A stretch of DNA of 55,804 nt from Legionellales bacterium. Its GTDB lineage: Bacteria; Pseudomonadota; Gammaproteobacteria; Berkiellales; Berkiellaceae. The notes beneath the pieces were generated by a model. It was not told the origin of the DNA. It worked only from the letters and a program-made list of their open reading frames with translations, and did no database searches. The translations under genes were made by a program, and so were the position numbers. This document shows positions 28,801-36,552 of the stretch, piece by piece; position 1 is the stretch's first letter; each line of letters begins with the position of its first letter. The DNA lies in NCBI GenBank assembly GCA_947475765.1, contig CANJMM010000007.1, forward strand, positions 1 to 55,804, read 5' to 3'.

Positions 28801-30322
28801 TGCTTTAGTCACCTTGAGTGAAACAACCACACAAAGTGCCTTTTTGCAAGGGGTTAAAAGAATGCGCGCTTTTACCAGTGGCCAAAGCATGACGGTGATA
28901 CAGCCCAGCTATATAAAAGAACGGATATTAAAAAACCGGGGTAAAGCAGCAGGTGCAAAGGCACAAGTTGACATTCATATTAATGTTGAAAATGTTCTTG
29001 AATTCGTGAATAAAAATCAAGCAGAAAAATGCTTGCAAATCCATCTTAAAGGGGCCGGCCAAAAATTCAAACAAGTATTGCGGGAACATTTTTTAAAGAT
29101 TATTTATGATGAATCAGATTGCTCAAAAAAGAGTGAATTGTGCACTCAATTTGAGGCCATTTTTACAAAAGGCTATAAGCCAGACCATTTTTTAAATCAT
29201 GCTAAAGTGGCGGTAAATATAGCCTCAGAAGCGTATTTCGAGAAGCTAGAAGAAACATATTTTGCCCAGTATGAAGATTTGTTAAAACAATCAGGCATAA
29301 ATCTTGAAAGTTTAAAACCTGAAGATAGGCCAGGGCAAATTCAAGCAGAATTAAAAGCCGTTTCTAAAAAAGCGCAACAATCTTGTGATAGGCTTATTTT
29401 AAGCAATGCCACTGATTTGGCAGTGGGAGAGGGCAATGCCTGTGAAGTAGAGCAGGAAGCACAAGCACAAGCACAAGCACAAGCCGAAGCAGAAGCACAA
29501 GCAGAAAATCAACAGGAAAATGAAAACCAAACCTATGATGCGACGCTTAAGGCTTTTAGTGGAACAAACCTGTGTCAACCTAAGCAATTTGAAAATGAAG
29601 CCCCTGATAAGGTTCTTCGGCCAAATTTAGAGGCAGTAATACACCCCAATGTGATGTTAGAGGGGCTAAAAACTCAAGATACATTTGAATTTGATCCCAA
29701 TTTGTTCATGACGGTTAAGCAATATAATACAGTTGAAAATCAAGAAAAATACCATGATAAAAAATACATCAAGCCCATTCTCAGCGTCATGATGGTGATG
29801 AAAAACGGGAATCCAAAAAGCTTGACCTGCATTATGTTATCTAATGATAAAGATGAATTGGGTAGATTATACCAAACAAGATTAGAGGGCAAAAAGTATT
29901 GGTTTGTGAGCCCCCAAGGCACCCCTATGGGGGGAGAGCCACCAAAAGACACGGATCCCAACTATGAGCTAATTAAATCACAATCGGATAGATTTTTAGA
30001 ACAAGTCAGATTTATTAATGGAGAGGCATCGTTGATGGCCAAACCAAAAGAAGGCATCAGCTGGTTATCTGAGCAGACGGAAGCAAAAATGAACTTTTTA
30101 AAAAATACGGTATTACCCTGTTTTGATGTCAAGAAGGCAAGTGGCTTTAAAAAGCTCAAATCTCGACTAGAGGGCGAATCAAAAGAGACTAAAGTACAGG
30201 AAAAAGCCTTAGGGCATAAAGCACCAATGCCCCTTGTTTTTTCTGCTGAGCCTCAGCAATCAAAAGGCACAAGGCCTGATTTAGTAGCGGTAGATCAGAA
30301 AAAACGAAAACCAACAGCCTAA
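19808..30322 (+). CDS. Giant DUF3638/DUF3645-type protein with ATPase/helicase-like core
   Basis: 3504 aa, no signal peptide or membrane segments, rich in charged helices. The conserved core (about 2250-3060) contains VIQLIMGGGKSKVIAPIAAL with P-loop GGGKSK (2333-2338), IDEVHDE (2469-2475, DEAD-like box followed by ELNYTLG), a DUF3645-like YKAPNTPSEKSRFG (2669-2682), MTGTP (2823-2827), YDQARITGTD (2981-2990) and QGVKRMR (3014-3020). This order matches the giant fungal, plant and bacterial DUF3638 proteins and resembles SF2/SecA-type ATPases; the biochemical function is unknown in all of them. Residues 1-350 may form a cysteine-protease-like domain (His197, Cys328). Low-complexity runs occur near 2917-2928 and 3219-3235 (Ala-Gln/Glu). 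A G10 tract spans codons 108-111. The C-terminus is basic (KKRKPTA). The Shine-Dalgarno GAGG (19796-19799) is 8 bases before ATG. Confidence 0.8.
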   Translation: MDNNNLSPDDMNSALFAHINLDFFISGTRNLEGRQYSETIGFLNKFLSSTETYEALCLEADGKSSRGLSFLIQKLSCLNDLAEFLNPKTLADECNQVKYKKNPEARPLGGGSYAYKNEEEIQALIKEKTDAVADIILDDFMSSASVSFLMPGGWSGPKALASREDTLVKEHEKEKVEQGITTTYKPAREQRGRKFGHAIVYEFKKDQDGNLLFLIINSGAGLNHHQKVNQLDKERFNTVKSYKILKTELDKADGPEKFKVFMAELVKPRVLPLVEDRDPDKEIIYDANVLYQQVFTKIAFLNGKEVNPEDVLGEGYAEASIAQVSNTCTQASLHELMKKDIEPTDQKLILFYLKLKSIELFKTKLEQSFNAKDFGLLKQAVSNLAREMRALKKQKIKLPEAVEQRAIKIIVEVNAKEKSEQQQEMEIKEALELQQDLGLDLSLRLSLSPDKPPIQAQTSLSTIIEKPYFPSDKAKAAFPDQAQDNMVQRLIAFNQSLNQVEQRQDFKKLENDIFHYLTTELCLNPEKIKQEINTPEMADEYVKQLDILLGKYKKAIQENNPGKDKPDFSPKTVLALLSITESLDFMYRENALNLSLDEEEGGVDCFGLTYTDFKKALFFNPYLSTESAKLDKRFMQILNRDAFFREGIAREELQDYLNQDKNKAFKQYLKGLWDKAQAEGLPDSLPDSLKDSELKKTIVKEGLQAAAAYLELFKDDIPDEFKAYKNKLDLFKSTRKVVANIRDALEYFDIKKLNSEVEHCSVSNTKPGFLDYDSVKRLRERFDSATEFYHGGENFEFRGDHQIHYDLKKYFKSIQDEKIDAKLAVDLCVETTRRSKPNGIYPSPDAPLYRDLRYLRLVPATQFIATIDYFKDKLYHFSHDQKNDLQQYLRRNIFQPGVLLSALENIPTCFDTFTDFTKTAILSLKKEGGISEDALYFYQLEADVCDYVTQARHVLNEEEDKQKAENMRNLRTKSLTFLEGRNASKLPPSLRHQVYSLKMQLFLALGKDDPEKLFNYYFDYAANVRDVHLASGEEREKDKNLKNACMKIFEKINPNMLYDFALERSRLTPEYAEVLKNIDPSKNVINFPYFYAKDNSGKKLLSVDMTNGEMLVGGAYTCYPPADLAASDLYKEIMGDTFPKLSVSICEDTADANKKITKYKIIDRNPESCFFKTEHKDSPFSYQEFKIINGQKFCFEKQNQKKPEVLVNSDSLLLHDKKGISLMGMRSMPEIFYGKEAKVWAGLDRESHSFLIEREKDAYFIAHMPGDGASFFIQELDKNKNVTGFMLVTQEVVKRKILPIFAGFEDQSFIEVLVKLNPADVENIQEFKVKLARYNLEFIGKWDERTQKWQISPIDNPDLILEQRPRSMLKTDLDVNNALVFKNRKTKECSIYTPKQVYYADLKSEAQNEQEQGEQYFKNHYHMPVLDKTNLSKRLALKLGVGELNLEANKKSVADFPAGLPTYSGTEQYFVYPLKVDQNYDLRLMSDLGSNQEALAEKKIYLKSIENQDGVSILKYKMLNAEGTELIEGEISDIALEEEPELSLATLDKLKTSILNEIASQGHIAKKREPEANTPEKKLYLAYMHLANSETEKAFEQIQALIQSGGLNGTHEELDIIDKILNKAPELGKTGEGEDQERFIKNPQSIAVRTHLLYAIFELMKNGKKDIFALNQLSKKISQIPDNTPDKAIASKYLEQLKAFEESLKALMVVTLDDQYKFREQIPKNRRLPAAQEYQMNAWLAPKTFGVDNVQLQARWHEIKTKARLKEQAILTKPDRRQSDLDRQRIEVIHQKLAKPLELLTPKQVFALGFMDSAQMKFATSYECGRKIEKKLAALSLEDLAQIGTPSEKNDKTWYGENIKANNQYEKLFYVGFHEAFHKAPLSVFKPDIKNEDFIKQFYAMTQLAKSEGGQDNPEKQKLTEFLEQSLKANLHVDENKKNVAALWAPTLLMILKYPAEFQAIHLADHQSYVKGERHREDIPSNKYTRFSDYANALFIQANTLSKTHNLGIEQQGYQDQEESVSFESKQRGPEKYAPDPIEIQALEEAVALADKSEDWNLAEFEKAIKELKNQTKECEKKAIDAFVEKTRGQPFRDKVDEQRLCDEAIGKIRNEERDKVFEITQAFLSDPKARTSIVTKAINFRKEVDANIASTERQILNLANHRNPKKNGHVQKLIYKFELKLIAQERKELTMQDLNRLFVLADFKEYKKVTGLTRDQIQALHNQLSQYMNFGVLKTQYDKIIKDLENKKLKNLDFSPETEEVKALKVEITELGETLASHNIIPQAGDVADYQFFQKEEGILIRDVQKFYLDKLLHKDEGSQKFENEVIQLIMGGGKSKVIAPIAALKKANGNNLVIVQVKGSLLKTNFADMNSTSTRLFNQKPILFEFDRNTPIEYTDLRRLYRDLAQASLNKNYVVTSGTSLQSLELRYLETLANKPKDDGELRLWEKQIKWFEKSLLLLKNKGDRIIDEVHDELDPSKELNYTLGSPTPPSKADVKLGIGLFFFLKEVDVSAILGASDQPEEERKDQEKNLLADKITAFELIQNPALISDPNTQPKEIMQQIAQSLVDISDRNKNKNNPIFGVLKKLSEAERNLLVPYLLSEAGSDENINPILKAKLTKRERDDIGFLKFELSGMLSFTLQKNYNENYGPSLREDISAAQKRIAIPYKAPNTPSEKSRFGQFIEAMNYTIALNIREPLSTKLVEDVMLDYLNSANLALLEAGEGSSLMQMQAALDFNHKFGEIKDNDGNSISLEQLQQYKDSDQEADKIKLQNIIERFKHSEAFKKSVLADYVLPLVTINPQVLSSNSANLASMTSTTQGMTGTPWNHHAFLDKISFDELKGLGTDGETIDLLKVKKTQVVESNSSDDPVKLLIENQAIPNVRAIIDVGALFKKEKSNLAVAQKISGYFIEKDKDKGKDKDKKEIKYVLYFNEEEVLCALDLEKDIEHQEAIIKIGSSDESNIRAKLKDCPPEQRFTFYDQARITGTDIRQAPNAHALVTLSETTTQSAFLQGVKRMRAFTSGQSMTVIQPSYIKERILKNRGKAAGAKAQVDIHINVENVLEFVNKNQAEKCLQIHLKGAGQKFKQVLREHFLKIIYDESDCSKKSELCTQFEAIFTKGYKPDHFLNHAKVAVNIASEAYFEKLEETYFAQYEDLLKQSGINLESLKPEDRPGQIQAELKAVSKKAQQSCDRLILSNATDLAVGEGNACEVEQEAQAQAQAQAEAEAQAENQQENENQTYDATLKAFSGTNLCQPKQFENEAPDKVLRPNLEAVIHPNVMLEGLKTQDTFEFDPNLFMTVKQYNTVENQEKYHDKKYIKPILSVMMVMKNGNPKSLTCIMLSNDKDELGRLYQTRLEGKKYWFVSPQGTPMGGEPPKDTDPNYELIKSQSDRFLEQVRFINGEASLMAKPKEGISWLSEQTEAKMNFLKNTVLPCFDVKKASGFKKLKSRLEGESKETKVQEKALGHKAPMPLVFSAEPQQSKGTRPDLVAVDQKKRKPTA
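20131..20140 (+). repeat. G10 homopolymer inside the giant gene
   Basis: Ten consecutive G residues at codons 108-111 (Leu-Gly-Gly-Gly). A gain or loss of one or two G would shift the frame about 3.2 kb before the next known domain and truncate the protein, so the tract could act as a slipped-strand on/off switch. Confidence 0.85.
29453..29512 (+). repeat. CAAGCA hexanucleotide tandem repeat in the giant gene
   Basis: About eight imperfect copies of the hexamer, mostly CAAGCA with GAAGCA variants, encode an alternating Ala-Gln/Ala-Glu run near residues 3218-3235. Copy number can change in frame and so alter a helical linker without stopping translation. Confidence 0.8.
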
Positions 30323-30324
30323 GC

Positions 30325-31503
30325 CTAAAAGCTTTCTATGGCAAGCTTTGTTTCTTCTAAGGGGAATAATGCTTGGCTTTTATCTAAATCTAGCTTGGCT
30401 TGTTTAAAGTTGCGCATTTTTTTGTGGCAATAGCCCCGTTGTTGATAGGGGTAAAAATAATGAGGATTTTTGGCTATAGACTCAGTAAATGCCTCAATGG
30501 CTTTGGGGTAATCTTTTTCTTGAAAGAAAATAGCGCCCCGAAGCTGATAAAATAAGCCTTCATTGGGAAACAAAAGAATGGCTTTTGTGGCCAATTCATG
30601 CGCTTTGGTATATTTTTTTTTGTGTAAGGCTTCTAGACCGTCATCAAAGGCTTGATAGGCAGGGGCCCATTTTTTTAACTTCGCTATTTTTTGTTGAAAA
30701 ATGTCTTTGCCTAAAAAGCCTTTGGGTAAAGTTTTGGCATAGGCTTTATTTTGCTTAAGTCGTTCTTTAGAAGGGGGATGAGAGGCAAATAAGCCCTCTA
30801 CCCAATGGGGAGATTTTTTATCGAGCATTTTCATAAATAAGGCTTGTAGCTGTACCGCACCAGCAGGATCGTATCCCGCTTTAACCATATAATCCATGCC
30901 GTATTTATCGGCTTCCAGTTCGGCATTGCGGCTATATTTTGTTTGCAAGAGCATGGCAGACAAAGCTGCTGTGCCTAATACTGCTTGTTTTTGGAGTGTA
31001 TTATTATTTTGTTGTATGAAAATATTGGCGGCAACCATACTGGCCGTGATAACCATGGCCCGTTCCATGGATTTTGCACCATGTCGCAGTGCAGCGTGCG
31101 TTATTTCATGGCCTAAAACAGCGGCAAGCTCGGCTTCTGATTCTAATTGGATAAGTAAGCCTCGGTTAATGACAATTTTTCCTCCTGGCATGGCCCAGGC
31201 ATTGGGAACAGAATGATTCACAATTTTAAATTCATAGGGCAAATTAGGCCGATTGCTAAAAGGGGCTAATTTTTGACCCACCGATTGAACATAACGACTC
31301 AGTTCAGCGTCATGAATAAATAGCCCACCACTGCTTTGTTGGCCATAAGGGTAATTTTGTTCACCCATCTTAATTTCTTTTTTATCCGAGACAAATTGAA
31401 ATTCTTTTTTACCGGTTGCAGGGTTGATGCCGCAACCTTGAGTCAGCAGTAGCGCAAATAATAAAGAGAATAAGGATAAAAAACAGACTGTCAATTTTTT
31501 CAT
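30325..31503 (-). CDS. M48 family metalloprotease lipoprotein with TPR repeats (BepA/YfgC-like)
   Basis: 392 aa. A lipoprotein signal with lipobox LTQGC (Cys24) places it in the periplasm on a membrane. The protease domain has HEITH (132-136) and the third zinc ligand in NAELEADKYG. The C-terminal half carries TPR-like repeats (about 285-390), as in BepA, which helps outer-membrane protein assembly and degrades misassembled LptD/BamA clients. The lipid anchor and the segment INPATGKKEFQFVS resemble Loi-type M48 lipoproteins, so the exact client range is uncertain. It converges with the giant gene with only 2 bp between stop codons. Confidence 0.9.
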   Translation of the reverse strand: MKKLTVCFLSLFSLLFALLLTQGCGINPATGKKEFQFVSDKKEIKMGEQNYPYGQQSSGGLFIHDAELSRYVQSVGQKLAPFSNRPNLPYEFKIVNHSVPNAWAMPGGKIVINRGLLIQLESEAELAAVLGHEITHAALRHGAKSMERAMVITASMVAANIFIQQNNNTLQKQAVLGTAALSAMLLQTKYSRNAELEADKYGMDYMVKAGYDPAGAVQLQALFMKMLDKKSPHWVEGLFASHPPSKERLKQNKAYAKTLPKGFLGKDIFQQKIAKLKKWAPAYQAFDDGLEALHKKKYTKAHELATKAILLFPNEGLFYQLRGAIFFQEKDYPKAIEAFTESIAKNPHYFYPYQQRGYCHKKMRNFKQAKLDLDKSQALFPLEETKLAIESF

Positions 31504-31668
31504 GTGTGGATCATAGTTGAATTAGGGGTGAGATAGCTAGTATTGGATCGCGTTTTTGTTTAATTTTTTAATATTTCTTAATTTAAGTTATTCAACTCCG
31601 TCATAAAGTTGGTATTCTAGGCAGCAGCATGTACAATTTATAGTAACTATCTATCAAAGGAAGCAGCT

Positions 31669-34600
31669 ATGACGACGTATCGAGTCAAAGAATCTCGCAC
31701 TGATATTATTCAAAAAGTCATTAACCATATTCATGATAAGTTGCCAGAAAAAGAAGCCAAATTATTAGAAGTTTTTGTGAGTCATTATTTTCAGTCAACC
31801 CTGCCAGAGGATTTGACTTCTAGAACTATCTTAGACTTGTATGGCGCCGTGTTGTCACATTGGAATTTTTTGAATTTAAGAAAAGCCGGGGAATCTAAAG
31901 TAAGGGTGTATAACCCTCAATTTGAAGAACATGGCTGGCAGTCTACCCATACGGTAATTGAAATCAGTGTGGACGAGATGCCATTTTTAGTCGACTCACT
32001 TAGGATGGAGTTGGATAAACATAATCTTAATATCCATTTTATGGTGCAAATGAGCGGCATTCAATTTAAACGGCACGCAGATGGCCATGTGTTAGCCATT
32101 TTGCCCCATGATGAGGGCAATAAAGATGAGGGCAAAGCAGAAGGCATTATTTTTTTTGAAATAGACAGACAAAGCGATCAGAGCATATTGCAAGGCATCA
32201 AAGAAGGCCTCTTAAATGTCATTAAAGATGTTGCCAAAGCAACACGAGATTGGCGAGCCATGCAATCTAAAATGGAGCATGCGATTAAACTGGTTGAAAA
32301 AAATGAAACCAAACTGCAAAGCCATGAAGGGGCAGAACAAATCGAGTTTTTAAAATGGGTAAATGATAATCATTTTACTTATTTGGGTTATTGTGAATTA
32401 AAACTAATGGTATCCGATACAGATGTTGAGTGGGTAATGGTCGAGCACACTGGCTTGGGCGTACTCAGTAATAAACCTTCTAAAGTCATCAGGCGCTTAA
32501 CAGAAATTCCCCCTCGAGCTCAGGATTTGGTTCGTTCACGTGAGCCTATTTTTTTAGGCAAAACCAATACCATTGCAACCATGCATCGTCCTGTCTTTAG
32601 CGATTCCATATCGGTTAAAATTTTTAATGAAAAAGCAGAGGTGATTGGAGAGCATCGCTTTATTGGGTTATATACCTCGGCAGCCTATAATCGCTCCCCG
32701 GATCATATTCCTTGGATGCGTCAAAAAGTTAAAAATATATTAAAAAAAGCCAGCATTTCTCCAGAGACACATGATGGAAAGTCTATTTTAAATATTTTAC
32801 ATAGCGCCATTCCTCGAGATGATTTTTTACAAGGAGACGAGGGTGATTTATATGCTATTTCAATGGGCATATTGCATTTGCAAGAAAGGCAAAAAATCAG
32901 GTTGTTTGTGAGAGAAGATTTGTTTGGCCGTTTTGTTTCTTGCTTAGTTTATGTACCAAGAGATAAATTTAATTCTGAGCTGCGTAAAAAAATGCAGTTA
33001 ATTTTAGAACAAGAGTTTCAAGGGGTAGAATCGTCTTTTGTGACCCGTTTTTCAGAGTCGGTTTTAGCGCGTATTCATTTTATTGTTCGGTTTAATGAGC
33101 AGCGTCAAGAAATGAATTATGAGTTGGATGACATTGAACAAAAGTTAATCGATGCAGCCAGAACTTGGCAAGAAGATTTACGAACAGCACTGGTGGATCA
33201 TTGTGGTGAAGAAACGGGCAATCGATTATTTGATGAATATGGCCTAGGTTTCCCTGTGAGTTACCAAGAAGATTTTAATGTAAGAACCGCAGTTTTTGAT
33301 ATTCTTCATATGGAAACCTTAGTTTTAGATAAACCACTGGCCATGAGCTTTTATAGACCATTAGAGGCCACTGAAGGGGTATTTAGATTTAAATTATTTG
33401 GCGCCAAAAAAGCATTAGCCTTGTCCGATGTCATTCCCATGTTAGAGTTTATGGGCTTAAAAGTTATCAGTGAACGCCCACATGTGATTTGTCAAAAGTC
33501 AGGGGTAAAAATATGGCTCAATGATTTTTCACTGATTCATTCTGCCGGGACAGAATTAAATGCAGTTGCCCTTAAAGAAGTGTTTCAAGAAACTTTTTAT
33601 AATGTGTGGATGGGGCTTGCAGAAAGTGACGGTTTTAATCGATTGGTGTTAGGCGCAGGTTTAAATTGGCGCGAAATTGCCATGTTAAGAGCCTATTCAA
33701 AATATATGTGGCAAATCGGGTTTACTTTTTCACAATCGTATGTAGAAAATGCCCTTGCGAACCAACCTGGTATTACGCGAGAATTAGTTGAGCTCTTTAG
33801 GTTGCGTTTTGATCCCAGTTTGCCACAAGACAGCCAAAATACGCGAACCATTGCCTTAAGGCGAAAAATCAAACAAGATTTTGAAAACGTTGCTAATTTA
33901 GATGAAGATAGAATTTTAAGAAGATATGTAGAGGTGATATTAGGGACCATTCGAACGAATTATTATCAATTAGATTCTAATGGGTTATTTAAGTCTTATA
34001 TTTCATTTAAGCTCGATCCACAGGTTATCCCAGATATGCCTTTACCTAGGCCTATGTTTGAAATATTTGTGTATTCTCCCAGGGTAGAAGGCGTACATTT
34101 AAGAGGGGCGAAAGTAGCACGAGGGGGAATTCGTTGGTCAGATAGAAAAGAAGATTTTAGAACAGAAGTGTTAGGCTTAATGAAAGCGCAACAAGTTAAA
34201 AATGCGGTAATTGTACCCTTAGGGGCAAAAGGGGGCTTTGTCCCTAAAATGCTACCAGAAGGCAATGATAGAGAAGCTATTATGAAAGAGGTGGTGGCAA
34301 GCTATCAAACTTTTATGCGGGGATTATTAGACCTAACAGATAATTTGAAAGGCAATGAAGTCATCGTGCCAAAGCAAGTGGTGCGTTATGATCAAGAAGA
34401 TCCTTATTTAGTTGTAGCGGCAGATAAAGGCACAGCCACTTTTTCAGATATAGCCAATGCGCTATCAGAAGAGTATGATTTTTGGTTAGGTGATGCTTTT
34501 GCTTCTGGCGGATCATCGGGATATGACCACAAAAAAATGGGCATTACGGCTAAAGGCGCATGGGAGTCAGTAAAACGTCATTTTAGTGAAATGGCTATAG

Positions 34601-36552
34601 ATGTCCAATCTCAAGAAATTACCGTAGTCGGCATAGGAGACATGTCGGGAGATGTTTTCGGTAATGGCTTGTTGCTTTCTAAACATATCAAATTGATAGC
34701 TGCGTTTGATCATCGACATATTTTTCTTGACCCTAATCCAGATAGTTTAAAAAGTTTTGAGGAGCGTCAGCGATTATTTATGCTTCCGCGTTCAAGTTGG
34801 GACGATTATGATAAAAAATTGATATCTAAAGGCGGGGGCGTGTACCCTCGTTCTGCAAAATATATTGATTTAAGCGCAGAAATTCAGGAAAAACTAGGCA
34901 TTAAGCGCGATCGAATGGTTCCAACAGAGCTTGTTAAAGCGATTTTAAAAGCCGCAGTAGATTTATTATGGAACGGTGGCATTGGGACCTATGTAAAATC
35001 TTTTGATGAACATCATTCAGACGTAGGCGACCGAGCCAATGATAGTGTGCGCATTAATGGCAACGAAATTCGGGCTAAAGTGGTCGCAGAAGGGGGCAAC
35101 TTAGGTTTTACCCAATTAGGTCGTGAAGAATATGCCCTGAATGGCGGTAGAAATAATACCGATGCAATTGATAATTCAGCTGGGGTCGATTGTTCTGATC
35201 ATGAAGTAAATATAAAAATTTTACTAAATGGGGTGGTCAGCGCGGGAGACATGACGTTAAAGCAACGAAATGAGCTTTTGGCTGAAATGACAGACGAGGT
35301 AGCAGATTTGGTCTTGATGAATAATATTCGTCAAACGGCTATTTTATCAATGGCCGCAGCGTCTTCGGCAGAAAATATTGACATGCATAAAAGACTCATT
35401 CAATATTTAGAAGTGAATGCGAATTTAAATCGCAGTTTAGAATTTTTGCCCACAGATGAAGAGCTAGGCGCAAGAAAGCAACAGAGACAAGGGGTGAATC
35501 GCCCTGAATTAGCAATATTGCTCGCCTATTCTAAAACGTACTTAAAACAAGCCTTATTGGCCTCAGATTTGCCTGAAGATGCTTATATTGCGCGTTCGTT
35601 GTTATTACCTTTTCCCAATGCGCTCAGACAAAAGTTCAGTGAACAGATGAAACAGCATCGTTTAAAACGTGAAATTATCGCGATGCAAGTAGTCAATGAT
35701 GTGTTTTATGAAATGGGCTTAGGATTTATTAACCGTATTCAAGATGAAACGGGGGCGCATCCAGATGAAATTGTGAGGGCCTATATTGTTGCCAATGAAG
35801 TGTTTAAAGGCACCCAGCTAAGAGAGGCCATTCAGGCTTTAGATTTAATTATTGATCATGCTACTCAAGTCAAAATGTTTCTAGAAGTCGTGAGATTATT
35901 AAGGCGAGCCACTCGATGGTTTATTCGTCAACGAAGGGGTAAGTTTGATATAGAAAAAACGATTTTACATTTTAGACCCAGAATTCAAAAAGTCGGGGAT
36001 GAAATTCGTAAATATTTACAAGGTGGGGCAGAAGAAAGCTTAGAAATTTTTGCAAAAGAGTTATTAGACGCAGGGGTGCCAGAAGATTTTGGGTATCGTA
36101 TAGCTTGTTTATCCAGCTTATTTTCTTCATTAGATATAGTTGAAGCCGCGACGCAACATAATTTTGAAATTGATAAAGTAATTGATACGTATTATACTTT
36201 GGGCCAAAAAATAGAAATCAGTTGGTTTCGAGAAGCCATCCGAACCCAGTCAGTTAGTAATCATTGGGATGCTTTGGCCCGTGCAGCTTATAGAGACGAT
36301 TTAGATTGGCAACAGCGTAGTTTAACCATTTCTATTTTGCAGGCTAAAAATGGTTCAGAAGAAGTAGAGGCCAAATTAAAATTGTGGTCAAAACACAATA
36401 AAGTATTAATTCAACGTTGGAAATCAATGATAGTAGAATTAAAAACCGCAGCAATCACAGAAATGATTATGTATGGCGTAGCCTTAAGAGAATTAACCGA
36501 TTTGGCTCAAGCCAGTCAAATTCATCCTGTTCACCAAAATGGCCATGTTTAA
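31669..36552 (+). CDS. gdhB: NAD-specific glutamate dehydrogenase, large (180-kDa) type
   Basis: 1627 aa, the normal size of the large bacterial NAD-GDH class. It oxidises glutamate to 2-oxoglutarate and ammonium, feeding amino-acid carbon into the TCA cycle. The N-terminal regulatory ACT-like regions include DEMPFLVDSLRMELDKHNLN (about 104-123). The catalytic part holds GAKVARGGIRWSDRKEDFRT (813-832), GAKGGFVPK and GDMSGDVFGNGLLLSKHIKL (about 992-1011), and the C-terminal domain holds GVNRPELAILLAYSK. The start is supported by AGGA (31658-31661), seven bases before ATG. The 3' end overlaps pyrD by 14 bp. A complete enzyme fits an amino-acid-consuming intracellular lifestyle. Confidence 0.96.
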   Translation: MTTYRVKESRTDIIQKVINHIHDKLPEKEAKLLEVFVSHYFQSTLPEDLTSRTILDLYGAVLSHWNFLNLRKAGESKVRVYNPQFEEHGWQSTHTVIEISVDEMPFLVDSLRMELDKHNLNIHFMVQMSGIQFKRHADGHVLAILPHDEGNKDEGKAEGIIFFEIDRQSDQSILQGIKEGLLNVIKDVAKATRDWRAMQSKMEHAIKLVEKNETKLQSHEGAEQIEFLKWVNDNHFTYLGYCELKLMVSDTDVEWVMVEHTGLGVLSNKPSKVIRRLTEIPPRAQDLVRSREPIFLGKTNTIATMHRPVFSDSISVKIFNEKAEVIGEHRFIGLYTSAAYNRSPDHIPWMRQKVKNILKKASISPETHDGKSILNILHSAIPRDDFLQGDEGDLYAISMGILHLQERQKIRLFVREDLFGRFVSCLVYVPRDKFNSELRKKMQLILEQEFQGVESSFVTRFSESVLARIHFIVRFNEQRQEMNYELDDIEQKLIDAARTWQEDLRTALVDHCGEETGNRLFDEYGLGFPVSYQEDFNVRTAVFDILHMETLVLDKPLAMSFYRPLEATEGVFRFKLFGAKKALALSDVIPMLEFMGLKVISERPHVICQKSGVKIWLNDFSLIHSAGTELNAVALKEVFQETFYNVWMGLAESDGFNRLVLGAGLNWREIAMLRAYSKYMWQIGFTFSQSYVENALANQPGITRELVELFRLRFDPSLPQDSQNTRTIALRRKIKQDFENVANLDEDRILRRYVEVILGTIRTNYYQLDSNGLFKSYISFKLDPQVIPDMPLPRPMFEIFVYSPRVEGVHLRGAKVARGGIRWSDRKEDFRTEVLGLMKAQQVKNAVIVPLGAKGGFVPKMLPEGNDREAIMKEVVASYQTFMRGLLDLTDNLKGNEVIVPKQVVRYDQEDPYLVVAADKGTATFSDIANALSEEYDFWLGDAFASGGSSGYDHKKMGITAKGAWESVKRHFSEMAIDVQSQEITVVGIGDMSGDVFGNGLLLSKHIKLIAAFDHRHIFLDPNPDSLKSFEERQRLFMLPRSSWDDYDKKLISKGGGVYPRSAKYIDLSAEIQEKLGIKRDRMVPTELVKAILKAAVDLLWNGGIGTYVKSFDEHHSDVGDRANDSVRINGNEIRAKVVAEGGNLGFTQLGREEYALNGGRNNTDAIDNSAGVDCSDHEVNIKILLNGVVSAGDMTLKQRNELLAEMTDEVADLVLMNNIRQTAILSMAAASSAENIDMHKRLIQYLEVNANLNRSLEFLPTDEELGARKQQRQGVNRPELAILLAYSKTYLKQALLASDLPEDAYIARSLLLPFPNALRQKFSEQMKQHRLKREIIAMQVVNDVFYEMGLGFINRIQDETGAHPDEIVRAYIVANEVFKGTQLREAIQALDLIIDHATQVKMFLEVVRLLRRATRWFIRQRRGKFDIEKTILHFRPRIQKVGDEIRKYLQGGAEESLEIFAKELLDAGVPEDFGYRIACLSSLFSSLDIVEAATQHNFEIDKVIDTYYTLGQKIEISWFREAIRTQSVSNHWDALARAAYRDDLDWQQRSLTISILQAKNGSEEVEAKLKLWSKHNKVLIQRWKSMIVELKTAAITEMIMYGVALRELTDLAQASQIHPVHQNGHV

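Noticed and set aside
29399-29587. Cys/Leu-rich minus-strand frame opposite the CAAGCA repeat
   Set aside because: It is only the complement of the hexamer repeat and has no ribosome site or conserved pattern.
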